From JBGPBY01 sp041481485 (GTDB lineage Bacteria > Acidobacteriota > Terriglobia > 20CM-2-55-15), in the NCBI GenBank assembly GCA_041481485.1, contig JBGPBY010000015.1, forward strand, positions 1-30,899: DNA of 30,899 nt. Direction: 5' to 3'. The position numbers and the translations under genes are program-made. Below the pieces are notes generated by a model. It saw only the letters and a program-made list of their open reading frames with translations, had not been told where the DNA came from and ran no database searches. This document shows, piece after piece, positions 1 to 8,212 of the stretch; position 1 is the first letter of the stretch, and each line of letters starts with the position of its first letter.

Positions 1-102
1 GCTGTGAAGAAATTGGGGACAGAGAGCAATTTCCCGAGAAACGCAATTGATATGCAACGGCTTATAAAGGAAATTGCTCTCTGTCCCCAATTTCTTCACA
101 GC
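1..102. repeat. Perfect 34-bp inverted repeat (REPIN/MITE-like palindrome)
   Basis: Bases 1-34 are the exact reverse complement of bases 69-102, with a 34-nt spacer between them. The arms contain GGGGACAGAGAGC-type sequence flanked by AAATT. The layout of two arms and a short spacer totalling about 100 bp resembles REPIN-type elements mobilised by REP-associated (RAYT) transposases, but no transposase is visible. The left arm begins at the first base of the window, so the element may extend further left. Assignment to a mobile family is inference. Confidence 0.75.
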
Positions 103-276
103 TTCATAGACCGCGCGCGATTTTTTGAACATAGATTGTGAGCAAGTTCGAATTGAGCGACTGTAGGGGCGGTCTATGACCGCCCACAATTTCGAGGAAT
201 GCAATCCCACACAATGCGGGCGGTCATAGACCGCCCCTACAGCGGGGAATCGCATTCATTCACAGCTTCATAGACC
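95..276. repeat. 18-bp direct repeat flanking the second palindrome (95-112 and 259-276)
   Basis: The 18 bases at 95-112, beginning TTCACAGC and ending ATAGACC, recur exactly at 259-276, in the same orientation and 164 bp apart. They bracket the 25-bp inverted repeat. The first copy overlaps the outer end of the 34-bp inverted repeat. They could be a duplication made on insertion, or shared ends of related elements that recombined. Confidence 0.65.
161..242. repeat. Perfect 25-bp inverted repeat (second palindromic element)
   Basis: Bases 161-185 are the exact reverse complement of bases 218-242, with a 32-nt spacer. Each arm also carries its own near-palindrome (GGGCGGTC and GACCGCCC around a TATGA/TCATA core), so the DNA or RNA could fold as one long hairpin or as two small ones. 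The sequence is unlike the 1-102 repeat except for the shared word TCATAGACC. It lies about 50 bp upstream of the first gene of the operon and could form a transcript hairpin there. No downstream T-run marks it as an ordinary terminator. Confidence 0.75.
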
Positions 277-293
277 TTACCTGAAATTGAATC

Positions 294-1394
294 GTGGCAA
301 AAACTAGTCTCGACATCGAAACCCGCAGTTCCGTCTGCGGGATCAGCCACAAGATCTGGATCGATCTCGATAATTCGCCGCACGTACCATTCTTCGTGCC
401 GATTATCGAGGAACTCCGGAAAAGCCGGTACGAGCTGCTTCTGACCTCGCGTGACAACGCACAGGTTCTGGAGTTGCTCCGGGCCAGCGGACTGGAATGC
501 AACGCCTACGGCCGCCACTACGGTAAGAACAAAATTTTTAAAGTTCTGGGTCTGGGCGCCAGGGCGCTTCAACTGGCTCCTTCGGTCCTCAGGGAAAAGC
601 CTGTCCTGGCGGTTTCCCACGGTTCGAGAAGCCAGATTGTGCTGTCTTCGCTGCTTCGGATTCCATCGCTTGTGATCATGGATTACGAACACGCAAAACT
701 CAGTGTGGGCGGAATACGGCCGAAGTGGATGATGATGCCCGAAATCGTGTTCGAAGATCTTGCGGAGTCGGGCGAAGATCGCATCCTGAAGTATCCCGGT
801 ATCAAGGAAGACGTGTATGTGCCGCGCTTCAACCCGGTGCCTGGCATTCGAGAGGAATTGGGGATTTCCGGAAATGAAATCATGGTTACCGTGCGGCCAC
901 CCGCCAGCGACGCGCACTATCATTCGAACGAAAGTGACGAACTCTTTCTGCTCACCATCCAATATCTCTGCCAGAACGACAGAGTTCGAGTCGTAATGCT
1001 CCCGCGCAACAGGAAACAGGAAGAAGTAGTGCGCCAGCAATGGTCCGATAGCTTCAGGACCTCGAAGATTGTGATTCCGTCGCGCGTTGTGGATGGACTG
1101 AATCTTATCTGGTTTTCCGACCTCGTCATCAGCGGCGGCGGCACGATGAATCGCGAGGCGGCTGCGCTCGGCGTTCCGGTCTACAGCATTTTCAGAGGGA
1201 AATTTGGTGCGATCGACCGGTATTTGTGTTCCCGTCAAAGGATGGTTTCTGTCGCGACAAAGGAAGACCTGCAGGCGATTCCGCTCGTTCGGCGCGAACC
1301 GCCGAAGGGTACCGGTTCCCGCAATGACCTCGCGCTCTCGGCCATTGTAAAAAATATTATTTCCACGGTAGAAATGGAATGCCATCCGAACTGA
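294..1394 (+). CDS. DUF354 family GT-B-like protein, EPS operon
   Basis: A 366-residue protein of the DUF354 family (PF04007), which has the fold of UDP-GlcNAc 2-epimerase and GT-B glycosyltransferases. After a non-conserved leader it has the family opening IDLDNSPH at residues 23-30, then VSHGSRSQ near residue 108 and a C-terminal glycine loop SGGGTMNRE near 280-288, where this fold binds the nucleotide-sugar phosphates. No signal peptide or membrane segment is seen. The start is GTG and has no obvious Shine-Dalgarno sequence; the conserved part begins only at residue 20, so a later start is possible. It is the first plus-strand gene and overlaps the next by 16 nt, which implies translational coupling. 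The family's reaction is not well defined. A glycosyltransferase or epimerase role in the polymer pathway is inferred from fold and context. Confidence 0.8.
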   Translation: MAKTSLDIETRSSVCGISHKIWIDLDNSPHVPFFVPIIEELRKSRYELLLTSRDNAQVLELLRASGLECNAYGRHYGKNKIFKVLGLGARALQLAPSVLREKPVLAVSHGSRSQIVLSSLLRIPSLVIMDYEHAKLSVGGIRPKWMMMPEIVFEDLAESGEDRILKYPGIKEDVYVPRFNPVPGIREELGISGNEIMVTVRPPASDAHYHSNESDELFLLTIQYLCQNDRVRVVMLPRNRKQEEVVRQQWSDSFRTSKIVIPSRVVDGLNLIWFSDLVISGGGTMNREAAALGVPVYSIFRGKFGAIDRYLCSRQRMVSVATKEDLQAIPLVRREPPKGTGSRNDLALSAIVKNIISTVEMECHPN

Positions 1395-2494
1395 CTTCTG
1401 CCTCCGTTTTGAATCCGATTCCCGGCAAGTCCGATATCCGCCAGTTGTGTGATCTCGCGGCGCGCGGCCTGAAGCCAATGTTTGTCCCGGAGGAGGGACT
1501 GTTCTGCCGGCGATTCATTCGTGAGGGCGGAAACGGCGGTGCCATGGTGCGCGATGGGTTGTCTTACCGATACACCATCATGTCGTTTCTTGGCTTGCTC
1601 GAATACGAAAAGAGCGGCGGAACGTCGCCAATTCCATTACAGCCCGCGATCGAGCGACTGATCGATAGAGAAGCAACTCCGGACAATATTGGAGATCTGG
1701 GACTGCTGCTGTGGCTCTGCGCCAAAGCCGATCCTAAAAAGACAGCAGATGTTGTTCGTGCTCATCGAGTGGACACTGCGCTCGAACGCTACGAAGGAGC
1801 CCGCGAGCGGAATACGATGGAACTCTCATGGTTCCTGACCGGTTTGTCCTATGCCGGGATCTCGAATCTGGCACACCAAACCTACGAAACCCTGAAGTTC
1901 AATCAGGGACCGCACGGATTCTTCGGACACAGCGCGAGTACGGGAACCGTTGCCGGAAGGTTTCGCGGATCCGTGGGAAGCTTTGCGGACCAGGTCTACC
2001 CGATTTACGCCTTCTCCAGTTTTTTCCTCGCCTTCCATCATGAAACCGCTCTGAATTCGGCATGGAAATGCGCCAAAGCGACCTGCGATGCTCAGGGAGC
2101 TCTTGGACAGTGGTGGTGGCACTACGATGCGAAATCGGGCCGAGTCGTTCAGCACTACCCGGTCTATTCCGTCCATCAGCACGCCATGGGACCCATGGCG
2201 CTCTTCAAGGCAATGCAGGCGAGGCAATTGGATTTAACCGAGCCCTTAATGAAAGGGCTCGGCTGGATTTATGGCGCGAACGAGCTGGAGACGCCGACAA
2301 TCGACGAAGGGTTGTCCGTAGTTTGGCGGTGCATTCTGCCGCAATCCCGGCTTCAGATGCGTGCCGATCAGGCATTGGCCTATCTTCGTCTTCCGCAGGA
2401 ACTGGAACGCAATCGCCGTCTCCGGATTCTGTACGAGTGCTGGCCGTATGAGCTGGGCTGGCTGCTCTACGCTTTCTCGAACTCTTCGTTCTAG
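1379..2494 (+). CDS. Conserved unknown, probable alpha/alpha-toroid protein
   Basis: A 371-residue protein I cannot name. Its helical, Trp/Tyr/His-rich sequence suggests an alpha/alpha-toroid fold as found in terpenoid cyclases and six-hairpin glycosidases. Visible landmarks are GQWWWHYD in the middle of the C-terminal half, closely followed by HYPVYSVHQHAM, and repeated helix-sized segments before that. No signal peptide is evident, so it is probably cytoplasmic. The ATG lies within the 3' end of the DUF354 gene (16-nt overlap), and only 15 nt separate it from the next GT2 gene, so it is part of the operon. The tight coupling suggests it works with the DUF354 protein, perhaps on the same sugar intermediate. 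Sugar epimerase, lyase or hydrolase activity is conceivable, but no catalytic set could be assigned. Confidence 0.7.
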   Translation: MPSELTSASVLNPIPGKSDIRQLCDLAARGLKPMFVPEEGLFCRRFIREGGNGGAMVRDGLSYRYTIMSFLGLLEYEKSGGTSPIPLQPAIERLIDREATPDNIGDLGLLLWLCAKADPKKTADVVRAHRVDTALERYEGARERNTMELSWFLTGLSYAGISNLAHQTYETLKFNQGPHGFFGHSASTGTVAGRFRGSVGSFADQVYPIYAFSSFFLAFHHETALNSAWKCAKATCDAQGALGQWWWHYDAKSGRVVQHYPVYSVHQHAMGPMALFKAMQARQLDLTEPLMKGLGWIYGANELETPTIDEGLSVVWRCILPQSRLQMRADQALAYLRLPQELERNRRLRILYECWPYELGWLLYAFSNSSF

Positions 2495-2509
2495 CTCTTC
2501 CAGAATTCC

Positions 2510-3448
2510 ATGATTCAGCTTTCGATCATCGTTGTGACATGGAATTGTCGGCAATTCATTCAATCTTTCGTGGAGTCTCTCGGCAACCGGTTGAATGATC
2601 CGTCCACACAAATCCTCGTCATCGATAACGATTCCGCCGATGGTACGGCCGATCTGATCGAGGAGAGATATCCAGGCATCGAGCTGGTTCGCACCGGAAA
2701 GAACCTGGGATTCGCGCGCGGCAACAACCTTGGCTTGAGCATGGCCCAGGGGAAGTGGATTGCGCTGGTGAATCCGGACGTGAAGATCCTTCCCGGATGT
2801 TTCGAAAGCATGATGGATTGGATGGATACTCATCCGGACATCGGTCTGCTTGGCCCGCGGATGTTTGAAGCGGATGGAATCGTTCATCGCTCCACGATGC
2901 GGTTTCCCACCGCATGGAATTGTTTCTGCGACGCATTGGCGCTTCACGCCATGTTTCCGGACAGTCGCTTTTTTCAGAGCTACCACACGAAGGACTTCCC
3001 GGACAACAGAACCGAAGATGTGGATGTGCTCAACGGATGGTTCTGGATGACCCGCAGGAACGCATTGGAAGCCGTCGGCACTCTCGATGAATCGTTTTTC
3101 ATGTATGGCGAAGATATCGATTGGTGCAAACGTTTTGCCAATGCCGGATGGAAACGGGTGTACTTTTCCGGCGCTGCCTCCATTCACTATGGCGGCGGGA
3201 GTTCGTCGAACGCTCCAATCCGCTTTTATGTCGAGCAACAGCGGGCGCTGCTTCAGTACTTCAAAAAGCATCACAATGTTTTAAACCGGATTGGACTTGT
3301 TCTAAGTTTGTGGGTTTATCATCTTGCCCGTGTCTTCGGACATGGACTTCGTTATTTGACTCCAGGAGCGAAACGCGAAAGCCCGGGTCCCAAGATTCGG
3401 CGGAGCGTGGCCTGCATCCGGTGGTTGATGGGATTCACGCATGGGTAG
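2510..3448 (+). CDS. GT2 glycosyltransferase, rhamnosyltransferase-like
   Basis: A 312-residue GT-A fold inverting glycosyltransferase of family 2. The N-terminus SIIVVTWN is followed by DNDSADGT (residues 39-46), the nucleotide-binding region. GFARGNNLG and then NPDV occupy the place of the DxD metal motif. GEDIDWCKR (from residue 200) is the acceptor/catalytic-base motif typical of WbbL/RfbF-like rhamnosyltransferases. A hydrophobic segment near residues 262-275 may tether it to the inner membrane. It presumably adds one sugar to the lipid-linked repeat unit. It overlaps the following deacetylase gene by 8 nt. The sugar donor cannot be read from the sequence; rhamnose is a family-based guess. 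Confidence 0.9.
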   Translation: MIQLSIIVVTWNCRQFIQSFVESLGNRLNDPSTQILVIDNDSADGTADLIEERYPGIELVRTGKNLGFARGNNLGLSMAQGKWIALVNPDVKILPGCFESMMDWMDTHPDIGLLGPRMFEADGIVHRSTMRFPTAWNCFCDALALHAMFPDSRFFQSYHTKDFPDNRTEDVDVLNGWFWMTRRNALEAVGTLDESFFMYGEDIDWCKRFANAGWKRVYFSGAASIHYGGGSSSNAPIRFYVEQQRALLQYFKKHHNVLNRIGLVLSLWVYHLARVFGHGLRYLTPGAKRESPGPKIRRSVACIRWLMGFTHG

Positions 3449-4271
3449 TGGCGCAAAGCGGGTGATCGCACTTGTGATCAGCATCGGCTTTTTCGCGGTC
3501 AGCTGGCTTTCGAATCTGGTACGGCGCATATCGGGCGGAAAACCGCGCGGCAGCGCTGTGATTTTGTATTACCACGGAATTCGTCCGGATCAACGGGCAC
3601 AATTCGCCAACCAGCTCGACACGTTGATGCGATGGGCAAAACCCATCGACGTCACGTTCCGGTCGAGTCTGTCGGATGGTGGCCGATTCGCAGCAATCAC
3701 GTTTGACGACGGATTTGAAAGCTTCCTGGAAACCGCTTTGCCGGAACTCCAAAAGAGACATATTGCCGCTACGTTGTTCGTCGTTGCCGGAAAACTGGGA
3801 TGTTTTCCGGAATGGGATGAATACATCGAAGATCCGTCGTTCAGAGAACCTCTGATGACACGCGAACAGCTTGCGAGAATTCCGGAAGACTTGATCACGA
3901 TCGGATCGCACACGATGACCCATCCTTTCCTGACGCGCGTACAGGAAGCGGAAGCCAAAAGGGAATTGCATGAGTCGCGCAAAGAACTTGAGGGCATGCT
4001 GGGAAGAAGAATCGCGTTGTTCAGCTTTCCGCACGGAGATTTCAACAGCATGCTGGTGGAGTGGTGCCGCGAGTCCGGCTACGAGCATGTCTTCACTATC
4101 TTGCCGGAGCCGGCATTTTGCGAGTCGGACCAATACGTGATTGGCCGTGTGGGCGTCAACCTCAACGACTGGAAAATCGAATTTCTGCTGAAACTCTTTG
4201 GCGCTTACAGCTGGCTTCCGTCGGCATTTTCATTGAAGCGCAAAATGCTGCTCAAACCGGCGGTTTCCTAG
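3441..4271 (+). CDS. Polysaccharide deacetylase (NodB/CE4), membrane-anchored
   Basis: A 276-residue CE4-type deacetylase that would remove N- or O-acetyl groups from sugars. An N-terminal hydrophobic segment (about residues 8-25) looks like a signal anchor or uncleaved signal, placing the enzyme on the outer face of the membrane. Family motifs are present: TFDDGF (87-92, with the catalytic-base and metal-binding Asp pair D89/D90), SHTMTHP (156-162, metal-binding H157 and H161) and FPHG (196-199). The domain is close to minimal length. The start overlaps the preceding GT2 gene by 8 nt, and only 9 nt separate its stop from the next gene. Similar deacetylases accompany XrtA/PEP-CTERM and other EPS operons. 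The acetylated sugar is unknown. Confidence 0.9.
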   Translation: MGSGAKRVIALVISIGFFAVSWLSNLVRRISGGKPRGSAVILYYHGIRPDQRAQFANQLDTLMRWAKPIDVTFRSSLSDGGRFAAITFDDGFESFLETALPELQKRHIAATLFVVAGKLGCFPEWDEYIEDPSFREPLMTREQLARIPEDLITIGSHTMTHPFLTRVQEAEAKRELHESRKELEGMLGRRIALFSFPHGDFNSMLVEWCRESGYEHVFTILPEPAFCESDQYVIGRVGVNLNDWKIEFLLKLFGAYSWLPSAFSLKRKMLLKPAVS

Positions 4272-4280
4272 AGTCTGTCC

Positions 4281-6023
4281 ATGAATCCGGCAGCCACCGT
4301 CATCATTGGTTTTGCGGATGCACTGTCGGCACCTGAAGTCGTGTGGAGTCTTGCAGGCGCCGGATTTCGCGTCATCGCATTTGCAAGGAATGGAACGCGG
4401 CCAGCGTTGTTGAAAAGCCGGTTCGCGAGAGTAGAGTTTGTTGCCGATCCTGCGTTATCCGCGAAACGGGCGATTTCGGATCTTGAAGCGATCGACAATC
4501 GATTCGCCGGCCCGATATGGCTGCCGCTGGATGATATTTCGTTATGGCTGCTTCGCGAGTTATCAAGCCGCAGGCATATTACCGTTGCCGGTGCTGTTGG
4601 GGAACAGGCGGATGTGGCGCTGGATAAGCGATTGCAGTTTGAAGCTGCAAGAGCATCCGGCTTCCATGTACCCGAGACTCAACAGTTGAAGCGGGCCTCC
4701 GATCTAAAGGTCGAATTCGAATTTCCATGGATCGTCAAGCCCGCCCTTGCAGCCAGTTGTATTGGCGGCCAAATGGGACGCGGCCGCGCAAAACGGATCG
4801 CGGATTCCGAGGGCTTGCGCCGATTTACTTCCGGTCCGGAAATCGATCAGCCCATGCTGGCTCAGCCTGTGATTCCGGGAGTGGGAGAAGGAGTATTTGG
4901 GTTTGCGCTTCCGGATCGAGTCGTGTGCTGGAGCGGACATCGGCGGATTCGCATGATGAACCCCGCCGGATCGGGCGCCAGCGCCTGCGTCAGTGTGATG
5001 CCGGAGCCGGAAACTTGCGCAATCACGGAGAGGTTCATCAAGACGATTCGATGGCGCGGGATGTTCATGGTGGAATTGCTGCGCGCGACGGATGGAAAAC
5101 TCTGGTTCATGGAACTGAACGGGCGTGCCTGGGGGAGCATGGCATTGGCTCGCAGAATGGGTTTCGAGTATCCCGCATGGACGGCGCTTCAATCGATCGA
5201 TACGAGATTCATTCCCCCCACTCCATCGGACAGGCCGCCCATTGTCTGCCGTCATCCTGGCCGCGAATTGATGCATTTGGCATTTGTGTGGCGCGGGCCC
5301 AAGTCCGGTAGCCGCAAAGACTGGCCGGGCCGGATGGAATCGCTTCGCAACGTGCTGCGGACTCGCCGGGGCGAATGCTGGTACAACGATAACAGTTCCG
5401 ATCCTTCGATTTTTGCGGCCGATACCCGGCAGACGCTGATCTCAGAATTTCAAATGGGAAATGCCGGCACTCGAATTTGGGGAAGATTGATTCGTCCGTT
5501 TGTGCGCTGGAACCAATCGAGGATCCGCTCGAGCGGAGAAGTTGTGGGTCGCGTGCGCCGTGCGAATCACATTCTGTTTCTGTGCTACGGCAATATCAAC
5601 AGAAGCGCCGTTGCAGAACAGCATCTCCGGCAGATGGTCGGTTCCAAAGTTCAAATATCGTCCTGCGGATTTCATGCCGAAGACGGCCGGCCTGTGGATC
5701 CGACAATGAAATCGATGGCGATGGAATATGGAGTGAATTTCCCATCCTGGTCATCCCGCACGATCAGCAGGGAACTGGTCGAGTCGGCAGACTTGATCCT
5801 CGCCATGGAAGTCAGCCACCTGGTGCGTCTCTTTCGCGAATTCCCATCGGCGGAAGGACGCGCATTTCTGTTGAGCTCCGTCATTCCTTCGAAAGCCATC
5901 CCTCTGGAAATTTCTGATCCTTTTGGAAAAACACCCGATATCTATAAGGAATGCATTCGGGAAGTGACTTCTGCCACTTCCGCGATGTCCGAAGTCATAT
6001 TGCATTCCGGGACCGCATCGTGA
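4281..6023 (+). CDS. ATP-grasp ligase fused to low-molecular-weight protein tyrosine phosphatase
   Basis: A 580-residue two-domain protein. The N-terminal ~410 residues look like a carbamoyl-phosphate-synthase-type ATP-grasp enzyme. A small Rossmann-like preATP-grasp start (VIIGFADALSAPEVVWSLAGAG) is followed by FPWIVKPALAAS (ATP lysine region) and FMELNGRAWGS (E278 and N280, the usual metal-binding pair). The C-terminal part from about residue 428 is a LMW-PTP domain. It has the P-loop CYGNINRS (nucleophile C435, R441, so the CX5R spacing is intact) and a DPF motif with general acid D546. The second Cys found in many members is Asn here. ATP-grasp enzymes join a carboxylate to an amine or thiol. 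LMW-PTPs in EPS loci dephosphorylate BY-kinases of the Wzc/CpsD type; none is in this window. The reading frame runs through both domains with no stop or frameshift. The substrates of both halves are unknown. Confidence 0.85.
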   Translation: MNPAATVIIGFADALSAPEVVWSLAGAGFRVIAFARNGTRPALLKSRFARVEFVADPALSAKRAISDLEAIDNRFAGPIWLPLDDISLWLLRELSSRRHITVAGAVGEQADVALDKRLQFEAARASGFHVPETQQLKRASDLKVEFEFPWIVKPALAASCIGGQMGRGRAKRIADSEGLRRFTSGPEIDQPMLAQPVIPGVGEGVFGFALPDRVVCWSGHRRIRMMNPAGSGASACVSVMPEPETCAITERFIKTIRWRGMFMVELLRATDGKLWFMELNGRAWGSMALARRMGFEYPAWTALQSIDTRFIPPTPSDRPPIVCRHPGRELMHLAFVWRGPKSGSRKDWPGRMESLRNVLRTRRGECWYNDNSSDPSIFAADTRQTLISEFQMGNAGTRIWGRLIRPFVRWNQSRIRSSGEVVGRVRRANHILFLCYGNINRSAVAEQHLRQMVGSKVQISSCGFHAEDGRPVDPTMKSMAMEYGVNFPSWSSRTISRELVESADLILAMEVSHLVRLFREFPSAEGRAFLLSSVIPSKAIPLEISDPFGKTPDIYKECIREVTSATSAMSEVILHSGTAS

Positions 6024-6994
6024 TTGTGGATCAAAGTGTCAGACGGAGAACTTTGATTTCGAAAGAATGTCCGACATGCGGCGGCCGGGATGTCCGCGAA
6101 TGGATGCGGGCTCCCGACCGATTTCATGGGCGTTCTGAAGTTTATGCCCTGGCTCGTTGTCAGAACTGTTCTCTCGTCTGGACAGACAATCCTCCGCGGC
6201 CGGAGGAAATGGGAGCTCATTATAGCGCCGACTATGACCGGCTGATCGCAGCGGCCGGGGAAAGCTCGCCCGATTATTGGGCGGGCCCGCGAAGTACTGT
6301 TCTGAAACACCATAGCGAAGGCAAATTGCTTGATCTTGGCTGCAGTACAGGATCATTTCTTTTATCAATGAAGAGCAAAGAGTGGGAACTCTCGGGAATT
6401 GAAATGTCTCGGGCATCGGCTGAAAAAGCAGTAGCTTGCAGTGGTGCAAAAGTTTTTGTCGGAGATATTCTGGATGCTCCTTTTGAGAACAACTATTTTG
6501 ATGTTGTGACCTGTTTCCACGTATTTGAACATTTGTATGAGCCGCAGAAAATTCTGAAAAAGGTCTGGAGCTGGCTGCGGCCCGGCGGCATCTTCTATTC
6601 AGTGGTACCCAACATCGAATCCGCTGAGGCTCGAATATTCGGGTCATACTGGTTTGGACTGGAATTGCCCCGGCACTTGTTCCATTTCTGCCCTGCCTCT
6701 ATTCGCCGGCTCGCAAGGGCGAATGGATTCGAAGAAGTTTCGATCACCACGCTCCGGGAAAGTTTTATTGAAGAGAATGTTCGGTATATGTTCGAAGACG
6801 TACTACGTAAAATCGGTCTAAACCCGAGACCACTGGCTGAAGCTTGTGATCCTTCCATCCCAGTGAAGATCATACGAAAGTTAGTCCGATCGGGGATTTA
6901 TAAGCCAATGTCCGTTATGGGATTTATGGCCGGTGACGGCGAAGTCATTCATTTTGTTCTAAAGAATGGCGCCAGTCCCGTGTTCCAAAACTAG
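6020..6994 (+). CDS. Class I SAM methyltransferase with N-terminal zinc ribbon
   Basis: The frame is open from 5951, but the better start is GTG at 6020, which overlaps the preceding stop as GTGA and gives 324 residues. A second GTG at 6026 is also possible. The N-terminus carries a Cys4 zinc-ribbon (C17, C20, C47, C50). The methyltransferase domain follows, with SAM-binding motif I LDLGCSTGS near 104-112, an acidic residue at the end of strand 2 (SGIEMS) and the post-motif region FDVVTCFHVFEHL. This architecture resembles sugar C- and O-methyltransferases of EPS and deoxysugar pathways. The gene at 21590 has the same architecture. It probably methylates a sugar precursor or repeat unit; the acceptor is unknown. 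Confidence 0.85.
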   Translation: MIVDQSVRRRTLISKECPTCGGRDVREWMRAPDRFHGRSEVYALARCQNCSLVWTDNPPRPEEMGAHYSADYDRLIAAAGESSPDYWAGPRSTVLKHHSEGKLLDLGCSTGSFLLSMKSKEWELSGIEMSRASAEKAVACSGAKVFVGDILDAPFENNYFDVVTCFHVFEHLYEPQKILKKVWSWLRPGGIFYSVVPNIESAEARIFGSYWFGLELPRHLFHFCPASIRRLARANGFEEVSITTLRESFIEENVRYMFEDVLRKIGLNPRPLAEACDPSIPVKIIRKLVRSGIYKPMSVMGFMAGDGEVIHFVLKNGASPVFQN

Positions 6995-7047
6995 AAATCC
7001 AGATTTACCTGTTGGACTGGCACCTGTTCGGCTCTGTTGGAGGTCGA

Positions 7048-8211
7048 GTGAAGGTTCTCTATAGTTTTCCGCATAAAATCGGGGCAGATCGCATCTGCTA
7101 CACCGCCTGGCAGCAAGTTTCCGGGCTGACGGAAGCAGGTGTGAATGTTGTTGCCATGCCTGCCGCCGTCGCGAGACCAGTAGCCGCAGCTGAAACACTT
7201 CCAACGCTTGCTCGAGGCAGGTTTCGAATCCCTTTTAGATTGATCGGAAGCCGACGGGCATTTCATCTTCACGACAAGATCGTTGCCAACCGGCTGGAAA
7301 TGCTGGGTCATGAGATTGATGTCGTACATACATGGCCATCGGGCGCACTTGAAACGATTCGAGTCGCGAAGCAACTTGGAATTCCATCGGTACTGGAACG
7401 TCCAAATGCGCATACTCGCTATGCATATGACGTGGTTAGAGATGAATGTAAGCGCATCGGTGTGGAACTTCCGCCTGGAGATGAATACGAATATCGGAAT
7501 GACATCCTGGATCTGGAAGAAAAGGAGTTTCATTTAACGGACTATCTTCTTTGTGCATCGGAATTCTCGGCAAAGACATTTCGTGATCGCGGATTCCCGT
7601 CGGAAAAGATCATTCGTCACACGTACGGATATGACGAGAAGCGGTTTTTCCCGGATCCGACGCCGAGGCATGGATTCAACGTGCTGTTTGCCGGTGTCGC
7701 ATCGGTTCGCAAGGGCCTACATTTGGCGCTCGATGCCTGGAAGAACTCTCCCGCGATCCGCGATGGGAAATTCAGAATTGCCGGAACGATCGCTCCCGAC
7801 TACGCACGACATCTACGCGATATTCTGGAACACCCCAGTGTTGAGGTCCTTGGTCATCGCAATGACATTCCTGAGTTGATGAGGCAAGCCGACATACTCG
7901 TGCTGCCCAGTCTCGAAGAAGGCTTTGGGCTCGTATGCGTGGAAGCGATCGGAAGTGGGTGCATACCGCTCGTCTCCGAAGCATGCACTGATGTCTGCAG
8001 GCATATGCAGAATTCTCTCGTTCATCCAGTTGGCGATACGAACACGCTCGCAGCGCAATTGACGATGTTGTACGAAGACAGAAATCTCCTTCAGAAGTTA
8101 AGAGATGTTTGTATCAAAGAGCGGCTGGACTACACATGGAAGGCCGCCGGTGACCGGCTCAAAGCTGCTTATCAGGAAGCCATTGGACGAAGCGCGTTAG
8201 TGTCGGCGTGA
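7048..8211 (+). CDS. GT4 family glycosyltransferase
   Basis: A GT-B fold retaining glycosyltransferase of about 388 residues. The frame is open from a TTG at 7012, but GTG at 7048 follows GGAGG (7039-7043) and starts exactly at the conserved first strand (VKVLYSFPHKIG), so I chose it. The N-terminal domain has the acceptor-side features (HTWPSG, RPNAHTRYA). The C-terminal domain contains VLFAGVASVRKGLHLAL and the donor-binding signature EEGFGLVCVEA, with both glutamates of the E-x7-E motif. No signal peptide is seen, so it is probably cytoplasmic or peripheral. The next gene begins 1 nt after its stop. It is likely to add a sugar to the lipid-linked repeat unit; donor and linkage are unknown. 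Confidence 0.9.
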   Translation: MKVLYSFPHKIGADRICYTAWQQVSGLTEAGVNVVAMPAAVARPVAAAETLPTLARGRFRIPFRLIGSRRAFHLHDKIVANRLEMLGHEIDVVHTWPSGALETIRVAKQLGIPSVLERPNAHTRYAYDVVRDECKRIGVELPPGDEYEYRNDILDLEEKEFHLTDYLLCASEFSAKTFRDRGFPSEKIIRHTYGYDEKRFFPDPTPRHGFNVLFAGVASVRKGLHLALDAWKNSPAIRDGKFRIAGTIAPDYARHLRDILEHPSVEVLGHRNDIPELMRQADILVLPSLEEGFGLVCVEAIGSGCIPLVSEACTDVCRHMQNSLVHPVGDTNTLAAQLTMLYEDRNLLQKLRDVCIKERLDYTWKAAGDRLKAAYQEAIGRSALVSA

Positions 8212-8212
8212 A

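Noticed and set aside
237..1478. 413-codon open frame on the minus strand
   Set aside because: It lies fully opposite the DUF354 gene, has low-complexity Arg/His-rich composition and no recognisable domain. The plus-strand frame has clear family motifs and operon spacing.
2246..3274. 342-codon open frame on the minus strand
   Set aside because: It is antisense to the GT2 gene and the end of the toroid-like gene, has no domain, and the plus-strand motifs explain the conservation.
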